DNA of 46,316 bases from Candidatus Omnitrophota bacterium. Its GTDB lineage: Bacteria > Omnitrophota > Gorgyraeia > Duberdicusellales > 4484-171. The stretch is from NCBI GenBank assembly GCA_024542985.1, contig JAMXCX010000008.1:1-46316 (forward strand), given 5' to 3'. The translations under genes and the position numbers were made by a program. Below, piece by piece: positions 17,968 to 24,809 of the stretch; position 1 is the stretch's first letter; every line of letters starts with the position of its first letter. Below the pieces are notes generated by a model. That model did no database searches. It had not been told where the DNA came from and worked only from the letters and a program-made list of their open reading frames with translations.

Positions 17968-19623
17968 ATGATTGATTTTAAAAACTTCAAAAGACCTCAG
18001 AGGTATATCGGGAATGAGTGGAATGCGATTGTCAAAAGAAAAAAGGCTAAGTTGAGAATCTGTATCTGCTATCCGGATATTTATGAAATAGGAATGAGTA
18101 ATCTTGGGATAAAAATAATATACAGTTTGCTTAATAAATATCCCCATGTTGCCTGCGAACGAGTATTCATGCCTGCAGATGACATGGCCGAATTTATATC
18201 TCAGGGTAGGAAGAAATTGTTTTCACTAGAGACAAAAACCCCCTTGAATGAATTTGATGTCTTAGGTATTCATCTCGGGTATGAGTTGAATTTTACAAAT
18301 TTTCTTAACATACTTGAGCTGGGGGGCATACCTTTAAAGGCAAGCGACAGAAAAAAAACAATCGTTATGGGGGGAGGAATTGTTAATCCTGAGCCTCTGG
18401 CAGAATTTGTAGATTTATTTTTTCTGGGTGAGTTTGAAGAGGCAGCAGATGAATTTATCGGAGTTTTAAAGAAGTATAGAACCAAAGAAGAACGCTTAGC
18501 AGCGCTTGCTCAACTAGATGGTTTCTATGTGCCGAAATTCTACGAGGTGAGTTTTTTGAATAATACTTATCATTTTGAAAAAAAATATGCACAGGCACAA
18601 TTACCTATAAAACGTGTTTATGTAAAAGATCTTAACAACTCTCATTATCCTCAAAAGTGGCTTACTCCTCATACCCAAATAGTTCATGACCGGGCCCAAA
18701 TTGAAATAGCTCGTGGTTGTCCTAACCAGTGTAACTTTTGTCAGGCCAAAGCAGTATATTTTCCTTACCGGGAGAAGAAACTAGCTAGTATCACTCAACT
18801 AATAACAAAAATTTATGAAACTAGCGGATATGAAAATTTCTCTTTGCTTTCCCTTTCAGCTTCGGATCATTCAGAGATTGCAGAAATTATTGACTCCAGT
18901 TACGACTTCTTTAAAAGCAAACGCATCGGTTTATCTCTGCCTTCTTTAAGGATAGATGATGTTGTGGGCAGGCTTTATAGTAAACTTTTGCTTTTAAAAA
19001 AGACTTCTCTTACTGTTGCTGTTGAAGCCGCAAATGACCCCTTGCGCCGCAGCTTAAACAAAAAAATCGATATAAAAAAACTATTTGAAGCGGCAAAAAT
19101 TATTAAAAATCTAGGCGTAAGATACATGAAAATATATTTTATGTTTGGGTTTAGCCAAGAATCCGAAGAAGACCTGAGCGCCATCGGACAGTTTTTGAAT
19201 GCGCTGAATAAAAGCAGCGGACTTGCGCTTAAGGCTAGCATAAATATATTTATACCAAAACCGTTTTCCTGCTGGCAAAATTTCCCTATGGAGGAAGAAA
19301 AAATTTTAGAAAACAAGCGAAAGATTATTCTAAGTTATATTCCGAGAAGGAGAAATATCAAGATTTCTTTAGCTTTTTTAAAAAAAAGTATTTTAGAAGC
19401 AGTTATTTCTAGGGCTGATAGGAAATTTTCCTCCGTTATTTACCGCGCCTATACTAAGGGGGCAAAATTTGACGGTTACAGAGAAAATTTCTCTTGGAAT
19501 ATTTGGGAGGATTCGATGAAAGAGGAAGGCATTGACTATAGATTTTATCTTGATGCAAGAACAGATAATTTTCCCTGGTCGTTTATCGAGACAGCGAATA
19601 TGCACATGTCTAGTAATTCCTGA
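17968..19623 (+). CDS. Radical SAM protein, TIGR03960-like (B12-binding N-terminus)
   Basis: The 551-aa product has an N-terminal B12-binding-like region (ICYPDIYEIGMSNLGIKI, FDVLGIHLGYELNFTN) and a radical SAM core with the CxxxCxxC cluster motif RGCPNQCNFCQAK near residue 250. The start is an ATG. Members of this family are widespread and usually sit beside or are fused to a DUF2344 protein. In this window a short DUF2344 gene follows 54 nt downstream. The substrate of the family is not known to me, although ribosome- or tRNA-related modification is often proposed because of genomic context with RNase G. The class is firm, the reaction unknown. Confidence 0.88.
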   Translation: MIDFKNFKRPQRYIGNEWNAIVKRKKAKLRICICYPDIYEIGMSNLGIKIIYSLLNKYPHVACERVFMPADDMAEFISQGRKKLFSLETKTPLNEFDVLGIHLGYELNFTNFLNILELGGIPLKASDRKKTIVMGGGIVNPEPLAEFVDLFFLGEFEEAADEFIGVLKKYRTKEERLAALAQLDGFYVPKFYEVSFLNNTYHFEKKYAQAQLPIKRVYVKDLNNSHYPQKWLTPHTQIVHDRAQIEIARGCPNQCNFCQAKAVYFPYREKKLASITQLITKIYETSGYENFSLLSLSASDHSEIAEIIDSSYDFFKSKRIGLSLPSLRIDDVVGRLYSKLLLLKKTSLTVAVEAANDPLRRSLNKKIDIKKLFEAAKIIKNLGVRYMKIYFMFGFSQESEEDLSAIGQFLNALNKSSGLALKASINIFIPKPFSCWQNFPMEEEKILENKRKIILSYIPRRRNIKISLAFLKKSILEAVISRADRKFSSVIYRAYTKGAKFDGYRENFSWNIWEDSMKEEGIDYRFYLDARTDNFPWSFIETANMHMSSNS

Positions 19624-19677
19624 TAGGCAAGACTTTTTTAAGAAAATAGGATTGTTAGCCATTTAGAAGCTTAAAAC

Positions 19678-19989
19678 ATGCAGAATACAAGATTCTTGCT
19701 CAAATTAGGCTTGTATAAATCTGGTGAAATGATTTATTTTTCCCAGCTTGATTTAATACATATTCTTGCGCGGGCCTTGAGAAGAACCAACTTACCGCTT
19801 TACTATACTCAGGGGTTTAACCCTCGGGTCAAAATAAGCTTCTCAAGCGGTTTGAAACTAGGCACACAAGGCAGGGTAGATACAACTTTTTATTTTACTG
19901 AGCAGATTTCGCATGAGAAGCTGAAAACAGAACTTCAACCTCAGTTACCAGAGGGTTTAGAAATTATTAAAGATGATGTGAAATGTTAA
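19678..19989 (+). CDS. Short DUF2344 (TIGR03936, radical SAM-linked) protein
   Basis: This 103-aa protein matches the N-terminal half of DUF2344 proteins: FLLKLGLYKSGEMIYFSQLD (20 residues), then ARALRRTNLPLYYTQGFNPRVKIS (in part: YYTQGFNPR). Family members are generally about 200 aa or are fused to the radical SAM partner; this one stops after the LPEGLEII segment. Downstream DNA to the convergent speD-like gene is only 36 nt, so no second half can be present nearby. It may be a naturally short form or a truncated one. It probably works with the preceding radical SAM protein. Confidence 0.72.
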   Translation: MQNTRFLLKLGLYKSGEMIYFSQLDLIHILARALRRTNLPLYYTQGFNPRVKISFSSGLKLGTQGRVDTTFYFTEQISHEKLKTELQPQLPEGLEIIKDDVKC

Positions 19990-20025
19990 AAAAGCAAGGT
20001 AAGGATGTGTGTTTTTTTGAGGTAC

Positions 20026-20385
20026 CTAGCGGATCAGAAAATTTGCTTTTAGTTTTTTTGCCTTGAAGAATTTGCGAGTAAATTTTTTGGCGAGAACCTG
20101 GTTATATTTTTTGCACGAAAAAATATTAATATAGGCCGTTTTCCAATAATCAGAGAAGTGGCCGGTTATGGAGCTGGTTTCGATTAGTTGCACTAAGGAG
20201 TAGCCTTTAGTAAATTCTTCCTTTTCCCCGAAATAAGGGAGAAGAGTTTTGCCGTATTTTTTCATTTTTATTAATTTACATAATTTATCTATGTACTCTT
20301 TCAGTTTTTCCCTCGAGCCAATAATTTTTATATCGCAACCGCTAAGGTCCATAACTAACTCATAGCCAAAGATTTTCTTAGTCAT
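20026..20385 (-). CDS. Short SpeD homologue; pyruvoyl-dependent decarboxylase of uncertain substrate
   Basis: The 119-aa protein aligns with class 1b AdoMet decarboxylase proenzymes. Taking S71 as the pyruvoyl serine, H76 and C91 fall exactly where Thermotoga maritima S63, H68 and C83 lie (spacings 5 and 15). So autocleavage between T70 and S71 is expected. The highly conserved HTWPE is HFSDY here (ETSSITGHFSDYW), and VD-x-FTC is INIFSC. SpeD homologues that lost AdoMet specificity have been shown in other bacteria to be ornithine or arginine decarboxylases. Here the neighbours are the carboxyspermidine genes and no spermidine synthase gene is seen, which favours a diamine-producing role. A GGAGGTG site precedes the ATG. 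Confidence 0.8.
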   Translation of the reverse strand: MTKKIFGYELVMDLSGCDIKIIGSREKLKEYIDKLCKLIKMKKYGKTLLPYFGEKEEFTKGYSLVQLIETSSITGHFSDYWKTAYINIFSCKKYNQVLAKKFTRKFFKAKKLKANFLIR

Positions 20386-20734
20386 TTTTCACCTCCTTCA
20401 AGTAGCTGGGAAACTGCCTACCTGTAGAATTAGTTTGCAGATTGCAATAGCGCGTTTTCGTTTCTAGCTTTTTATCCCCCACGATAAAACCCCGGTCTTT
20501 AGGCCGGAGATGAAAGCAGGTACAGGCTCTGCAAGGAACGGAATACAGGAAACCGCGGACTTTAGCCCGCGGAGCTTCATATTTGAAATCAGATAATATT
20601 TTTTCTACTTTTGGAAGGAGATTAAGGTTGGCAATGTACAAAGGTTCTATTCCAATTTGAACTCTTGTGCGTTTCATGTGTCCATTCGTACAGAAATATA
20701 CCCTTTCCATTTGTTTTGCTGAGTGATTCTTCAT
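20378..20734 (-). CDS. Doubtful 118-aa ORF in the speD leader, carrying two palindromic repeats
   Basis: I do not recognise this ORF. The first 48 residues could be a genuine peptide (IGIEPLYIANLNLLPKVEKI), but from there the frame translates two copies of the CCGCGG/CTTTAG repeat (EAPRAKVRGF and LRPKDRGF). None of its ATGs has a good ribosome-binding site. It ends 8 nt inside the speD homologue, so its translation could couple to or compete with that gene. It may be a repeat-invaded remnant, a leader ORF or chance. Confidence 0.25.
   Translation of the reverse strand: MKNHSAKQMERVYFCTNGHMKRTRVQIGIEPLYIANLNLLPKVEKILSDFKYEAPRAKVRGFLYSVPCRACTCFHLRPKDRGFIVGDKKLETKTRYCNLQTNSTGRQFPSYLKEVKND
20482..20514. 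repeat. CCGCGG/CTTTAG palindromic repeat, copy B
   Basis: GATAAAACCCCGGTCTTTAG, then GCCGGAGATG. The stem is shorter (CCGG/CCGG around TCTTTAGG) than in the other copies, but the flanking GATAAAA and the CTTTAG loop are shared. Confidence 0.6.
20549..20580. repeat. CCGCGG/CTTTAG palindromic repeat, copy C
   Basis: The core CCGCGG-ACTTTAGC-CCGCGG is followed by AGCTTCAT, closely matching copy A (AACTTCAT). It lies in the leader of the speD homologue about 170 nt upstream of its ATG. Confidence 0.75.
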
Positions 20735-20756
20735 CTACTTGCATATCGTTACTCTT

Positions 20757-20785
20757 ATAATAAGGCAAATTCGCGGATTTTGCAA
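20757..20785 (-). promoter_or_regulatory. Promoter candidate for the speD homologue, with shared -35 motif
   Basis: Read on the minus strand, TTGCAA (20785-20780) and TATTAT (20762-20757) are 17 bp apart. The -35 lies in AAATCTTGCAAAAT, which matches the nspC promoter's AAATCTTGCAAGAT at 13 of 14 bases and in the same position. Confidence 0.55.
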
Positions 20786-20853
20786 GATTTTTTTTTAATT
20801 TTTACGATAGTTTTCACGATAAGGAAATATTTTTAGGCTTTGTCCGATTATAA

Positions 20854-22086
20854 TCATACCAGTTGGGCAATTTTAGTTTCCTGAATCTCTGTAGGCAACC
20901 CCAAGGTATTCAATGAGTCAATGAAGGGATCAGGGTCTAGCTCTTCAACATTGACCATGGTTTTGGTATCCCATATACCTTTGGCTATGAGCATAGCGGC
21001 TGCAACCGGCGGAACGCCGGCAGTGTAGGAGATAGCCTGGGATTCTACTTCTTTGAAGCAAGCGGCGTGGTCGCAGCTGTTATAGATAAAAATTTCTTTA
21101 TCCTTGCTGTTTTTTTTGCCTTTGATAAGATTCCCGATGCATGTTTTTCCTGTATAGTTAGGCGCCAGCGACAGCGGCTCAGGCAGAACAGCTTTTATAA
21201 CTTTCAAAGGTACTACCTCAATTCCCTCTGCGGTCTTTACGGGTTTTACTGAGGTGAGTCCTAGTTTAGTGAGAACAGTAAAAATATTTATATAGTGATC
21301 ACTGAAACCCATCCAGAACCGAATACTGTTTGCATCGATATTTTTTGATAAAGAATGAATTTCATCATGTCCGCTCAGATAGATAGTCTGTTTGCCTACG
21401 ACCGGAAAGTCATAAGTTTTTTTTATTGAATGGATATCTTTTGTTACCCATTTTCTGTCAATCCAGGTCAAAACTTTTACGAATTCTCTGAAGTTTATTT
21501 CAGGATCAAAATTGGTTGCAAAATATTTGCCGTGGTTGCCGGCGTTAACATCCATTATATCGATGGTATCGATTGTGTCAAAATGGTGCTTTAGGGCCAA
21601 AGCGCAGTAGGAGTTTACAACGCCGGGATCAAAGCCCACACCCAGAATAGCAGTAATTCCTTTTTCTTTACAGATATCTTTGCGCTTCCATTCATAGTTT
21701 GCATACCAGGGCGGGCTTTCACAGGGTTCCTCGGGCTCTTCGTGTACGGCAGTGTCCATGTAAGCCACTCCTGATTGGATGCAGGCTTCGAGAAGGGACT
21801 TATTTATATATGGCGTGGCAAGATTAATTACTATATGTGAATTAGTTTTTTTTATGAGTTTTATCGTAGCGCTGATATCAAAGGCATCTATTTGGCGGGA
21901 GTACAGTTTTTTTATTTTATCTTTTATATTATTTTTTCTTTTGACGCTTTCGATGATTGAATCGCACTTATATTGTTTTCTGGATGCAATACAGATATCA
22001 CCTAAAATATCATTGTTTTGAGCGCATTTGTGTGCAGCCACATGGGCAACGCCGCCAGCACCGACTATCAGTACATTTTTTATCAT
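20854..22086 (-). CDS. Carboxynorspermidine/carboxyspermidine synthase (saccharopine dehydrogenase family)
   Basis: The enzyme (CASDH) joins aspartate semialdehyde to putrescine or diaminopropane with NADPH, giving carboxyspermidine or carboxynorspermidine. The 410-aa product has the N-terminal Rossmann loop VGAGGVA (residues 8-14), the AxPYxNxxLLEACI segment (ATPYINKSLLEACI), and the central LGVGFDPGVVNSY motif typical of this dehydrogenase family. The length matches. An AAGGAG site precedes the ATG, and nspC ends 30 nt upstream, so both form an operon. The family also contains lysine-pathway saccharopine enzymes; the adjoining decarboxylase settles the polyamine role. Confidence 0.92.
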   Translation of the reverse strand: MIKNVLIVGAGGVAHVAAHKCAQNNDILGDICIASRKQYKCDSIIESVKRKNNIKDKIKKLYSRQIDAFDISATIKLIKKTNSHIVINLATPYINKSLLEACIQSGVAYMDTAVHEEPEEPCESPPWYANYEWKRKDICKEKGITAILGVGFDPGVVNSYCALALKHHFDTIDTIDIMDVNAGNHGKYFATNFDPEINFREFVKVLTWIDRKWVTKDIHSIKKTYDFPVVGKQTIYLSGHDEIHSLSKNIDANSIRFWMGFSDHYINIFTVLTKLGLTSVKPVKTAEGIEVVPLKVIKAVLPEPLSLAPNYTGKTCIGNLIKGKKNSKDKEIFIYNSCDHAACFKEVESQAISYTAGVPPVAAAMLIAKGIWDTKTMVNVEELDPDPFIDSLNTLGLPTEIQETKIAQLV

Positions 22087-22116
22087 TTTTATTCTCCTTC
22101 TTATTTAAATTTAAAG

Positions 22117-23220
22117 TTACGCTAAACTGTTTAGAAAATCTTTATATTTAAAATTACGGATTAACTTTATAGATCCGTTTAGTTTTTTAATTACGATTGA
22201 AGGCATTTTAAGGCCGTTGAACCAATTTTTTTTAACCATTGTATATCCTGCCGCATCAGCGATTTTTATAATTTTGCCTATTTTTAGCTTAGATTTAAAT
22301 TTATATGTTCCGAAAATATCTCCGGCTAGGCATGACCGGCCGGCAATTATATATTTAAATTTGCCTCGACCGCAGTTTTCGATTTTAGCATTTTCTCGGT
22401 AAATTAACAAATCTAACATATGCGCCTCTGTTGAAGCATCGACTATGGCGATGTCAGCATCGTTATGAACAATATCCAGTACCCTTGTTATAAGTTGTGC
22501 TGATTCAGTAATCGCTGTTTCACCGGGCTCGAGATATATCTGTATTTCAAACTTTTTGCTAAAATCTTTTAATTTTTTGCAGAATTTCTTTAAGGGATAA
22601 CCTTTTTTTGTAAAATAAATACCACCACCTAAACTGACCCATTTTAATTTTTTTAATAAATCACCGTAATTGCGCTCTATTAGTTTCAAGTTAGAGGAAA
22701 AATTACCGAAATCCTTATTTTCGCAATTATAGTGAAACATCACTCCTTTCAGCAGAGGTGCTATGTTAGATAAGGATTTCTTATTTGCTACGCCAAGCCT
22801 TGAATATTTTCTTGCCGGGTCTGCCAAGTCAAAATGCGAATAGCTTATTTGAGGATTTATTCTTAATCCAATTTCTAAATTTCCAGTTTCTTTGCGGAAT
22901 CTTTTTAGCTGCGCTATTGAATTAAATATTATTTTATCAGCATATTGTCGCACTTTTTGTACTTCTTCTTTTGAGAATGCCACGCTGTAGGCGTGAGTTT
23001 CCTTGCCAAACTTTTCTTTTCCTAAGCGGGCTTCGTATAATGAGCTGCTCGTTGTGCCGTCCATATATTTTTTCATGAGATCAAAAACACACCAGCTAGA
23101 GAAGCACTTTAGAGCTAGTACAGACTTTGCTCCTGAAAGATTACGGACCTGTTTTATGGTTTTTAAGTTTTTTAGGAGTTTACGCTCATCAATTAAATAA
23201 TAAGGTGTTTTTAACTTCAT
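22117..23220 (-). CDS. nspC: Carboxynorspermidine/carboxyspermidine decarboxylase
   Basis: NspC removes the carboxyl group from carboxy(nor)spermidine to make spermidine or norspermidine. This 367-aa fold-III PLP enzyme has the Schiff-base lysine K38 (LALKCF), H163 (FHYNCE), the phosphate-binding glycines SLGGG (196-200), E231 (YLEPGE), and the dimer active-site CLAGD (C297-D301). It is the first gene of the operon nspC-CASDH. The ATG lacks a clear ribosome-binding site. A strong promoter and a palindrome lie just upstream. Diaminopimelate decarboxylase is a relative but has a different length and signature. Confidence 0.93.
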   Translation of the reverse strand: MKLKTPYYLIDERKLLKNLKTIKQVRNLSGAKSVLALKCFSSWCVFDLMKKYMDGTTSSSLYEARLGKEKFGKETHAYSVAFSKEEVQKVRQYADKIIFNSIAQLKRFRKETGNLEIGLRINPQISYSHFDLADPARKYSRLGVANKKSLSNIAPLLKGVMFHYNCENKDFGNFSSNLKLIERNYGDLLKKLKWVSLGGGIYFTKKGYPLKKFCKKLKDFSKKFEIQIYLEPGETAITESAQLITRVLDIVHNDADIAIVDASTEAHMLDLLIYRENAKIENCGRGKFKYIIAGRSCLAGDIFGTYKFKSKLKIGKIIKIADAAGYTMVKKNWFNGLKMPSIVIKKLNGSIKLIRNFKYKDFLNSLA

Positions 23221-23255
23221 TATCGTTTTTGTATGGAGGTTTAAAAATTTTGCTT

Positions 23256-23284
23256 ATATTATCAATATTCAATAAATCTTGCAA
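23256..23284 (-). promoter_or_regulatory. Promoter of nspC
   Basis: Minus strand TTGCAA (23284-23279) and TAATAT (23261-23256) are 17 bp apart. The start would be near 23249, about 29 nt upstream of the nspC ATG. The -35 box is the centre of a perfect palindrome. Confidence 0.65.
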
Positions 23285-23292
23285 GATTTATT
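23271..23292. promoter_or_regulatory. Perfect 22-bp palindrome over the nspC -35 box (operator candidate)
   Basis: The inner 16 bases are AAATCTTGCAAGATTT and the symmetry extends three bases further on each side. It covers the -35 element, the usual place for a repressor operator. The stem is AT-rich and there is no gene that it would terminate, so I favour a protein-binding site. Confidence 0.6.
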
Positions 23293-23338
23293 TTTAAAAC
23301 TGTTCTTTCAGCTTAGCTTAAGGTTAAATTAAAATAAA

Positions 23339-23380
23339 CTTGAGAAAGAGCTTTATTTTTGTTAAAATCTAGCTCTCAAG
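23339..23380. repeat. Imperfect inverted repeat upstream of tRNA-Thr
   Basis: CTTGA (23339-23343) and GAGCT (23348-23352) pair with AGCTC-TCAAG (23371-23380), a ten-base-pair stem with a four-base bulge and an AT-rich loop. The role is unknown. Confidence 0.4.
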
Positions 23381-23423
23381 TAAAAAAGATGCATATATTA
23401 TTTATGGCCCTAAGGCTAAAAAC

Positions 23424-23497
23424 GCCCGCGTAGCTTTAGTTGGTAGAGCAGGGCATTCGTAATGCTCAGGTCGGGGGTTCGAATCCTCTCGCGGGCT
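23424..23497 (+). tRNA. tRNA-Thr (CGT)
   Basis: The acceptor GCCCGCG pairs with CGCGGGC (23490-23496) with discriminator T. The anticodon stem GGGCA/TGCTC encloses TTCGTAA, so the anticodon is CGT (23458-23460), reading ACG. The T arm is GGGGG-TTCGAAT-CCTCT with two G-U pairs. CCA is not encoded. The MFS gene begins only 16 nt after it. Confidence 0.94.
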
Positions 23498-23513
23498 TAT
23501 AAATCGCTACGAA

Positions 23514-24809
23514 ATGGTTAAACAATATTTAAGACTGCTTAAAGAGCGGAATTTTTTCTTATTGTGGCTTGGTCAAATTATCTCACAGTTTGGAGATAGG
23601 CTGACCCAAATTGCTCTTTTAGGGTTGGTTTCAAAAGTTTCTTTAACGGCAGCCGGTTCATCTGTATCTACGTCCAGATTGGCTTTTGTTATGAGTCTTG
23701 CTATTGTGCCGGTTTTTATAATTTCACCTATATCAGGGGTCTATATCGATCGCTGGAGTAAACGCAAGACAATGTATATCAGCGATGCCGTTCGAAGTAT
23801 TTTTGTTCTTCTGATACCCTTCGCCTTTATAAGATTTAATTCCTTAGTATCTGTGTATGTGCTTGTATTTTTATCTTTCTGTATAGGCAGATTTTTTATA
23901 CCGGCTAAAATGGCTTTTATACCTGAAATCGTAGACAAAGAAGATATTTTTCTTGCAAATACGTTAATTTCTACAACTGCAGCAATAGCTGCGCTTATTG
24001 GTATTGGATTTGGGGCAATTATATTTGAAACTTATGGTGCAGCAACGGCATTTACCTTAGATGCGGCAACTTTTCTTATATCAGCTTTGGCCGTGTTTTT
24101 TATAACAACAACTAACGGCGGTTCTTTTATCTTTCGTGATATTGTTGATATTGGCAAAGATGTTGTCAGCACAGCAAAAAAATCCTTCATTGCTGAGTTT
24201 AAGGAAGGGATAAAATATATTCGGACATCAAATGAAACACGCTATGCTTTTAAAATGTTTTTCTTTGCTTTTTCTTATATCGGAAGCTTATACGTTGTCT
24301 TTATACGTTTTATCCAGGAGACGCTGACTACTCTGGTTAAAGATGTCGGTTTTACTGTTGTTGCTTTAGCTGCAGGTATATTTTTTGGTTCTTTATTCTA
24401 TGGAAGAATTGCTCATAAAATCGATGTTAAAAAAACAATTAATGCTACGATGTTTATTGCCTCTTTGTATCTAATATTTTTTGTTATTTTTTTAAGGATT
24501 CATCCCACACCTTTAAATGCAGTCATCTTGGGTTTTATTTTAGGCTTAGTGGCTTCACCGATAGTCGTCGGCATAAATACTTTAATACACCAAAAAAGCG
24601 ACGGAAATCTTTTAGGCAGGATTTTTAGCGGGTTAGAATTTATTTCGCATTTAGGGTTTTTAGTCTTTATGTTTATATTTTCATTTTTAGCTGACATTTT
24701 CACTCCCTTTACAATTATAATTTCTGTTGGTATAATTGGTGCTTTCATTTCGCTAATATTTGTTTTAAAAAATGATTCTAGTAGCCGAACACAAAAAACC
24801 CCAGCATGA
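23514..24809 (+). CDS. MFS transporter (EntS/MFS_3-like exporter)
   Basis: The 431-aa integral membrane protein has about twelve predicted helices. The N-terminal FLLWLGQIISQFGDRLTQIA is the usual start of the MFS_3 efflux group, and the loop motif GVYIDRWSKRKTMYI corresponds to the conserved GxxxDRxxRR sequence of the major facilitator superfamily. The group includes enterobactin and macrolide exporters, but substrate cannot be read from sequence. Its ATG is 16 nt after tRNA-Thr with no clear ribosome-binding site. Its 3' end overlaps rnfC by 38 nt, so it may be co-transcribed with the Rnf genes. Confidence 0.87.
   Translation: MVKQYLRLLKERNFFLLWLGQIISQFGDRLTQIALLGLVSKVSLTAAGSSVSTSRLAFVMSLAIVPVFIISPISGVYIDRWSKRKTMYISDAVRSIFVLLIPFAFIRFNSLVSVYVLVFLSFCIGRFFIPAKMAFIPEIVDKEDIFLANTLISTTAAIAALIGIGFGAIIFETYGAATAFTLDAATFLISALAVFFITTTNGGSFIFRDIVDIGKDVVSTAKKSFIAEFKEGIKYIRTSNETRYAFKMFFFAFSYIGSLYVVFIRFIQETLTTLVKDVGFTVVALAAGIFFGSLFYGRIAHKIDVKKTINATMFIASLYLIFFVIFLRIHPTPLNAVILGFILGLVASPIVVGINTLIHQKSDGNLLGRIFSGLEFISHLGFLVFMFIFSFLADIFTPFTIIISVGIIGAFISLIFVLKNDSSSRTQKTPA

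Larger units (their letters stand above)
20386..20853. other. Long spacer between the carboxynorspermidine synthase gene and the speD homologue
   Basis: These 468 bases contain, in minus-strand order, a T/A-rich region, a promoter candidate at 20757-20785, the doubtful ORF, and two palindromic repeats (20549-20580 and 20482-20514). If the promoter is used, the speD homologue would have a leader of about 365 nt. No other coding gene is supported. Confidence 0.65.

Noticed and set aside
23271-23292. Palindrome read as a factor-independent terminator
   Set aside because: The stem is AT-rich and no forward gene ends nearby; its centre is the nspC -35 box, so an operator is more likely.
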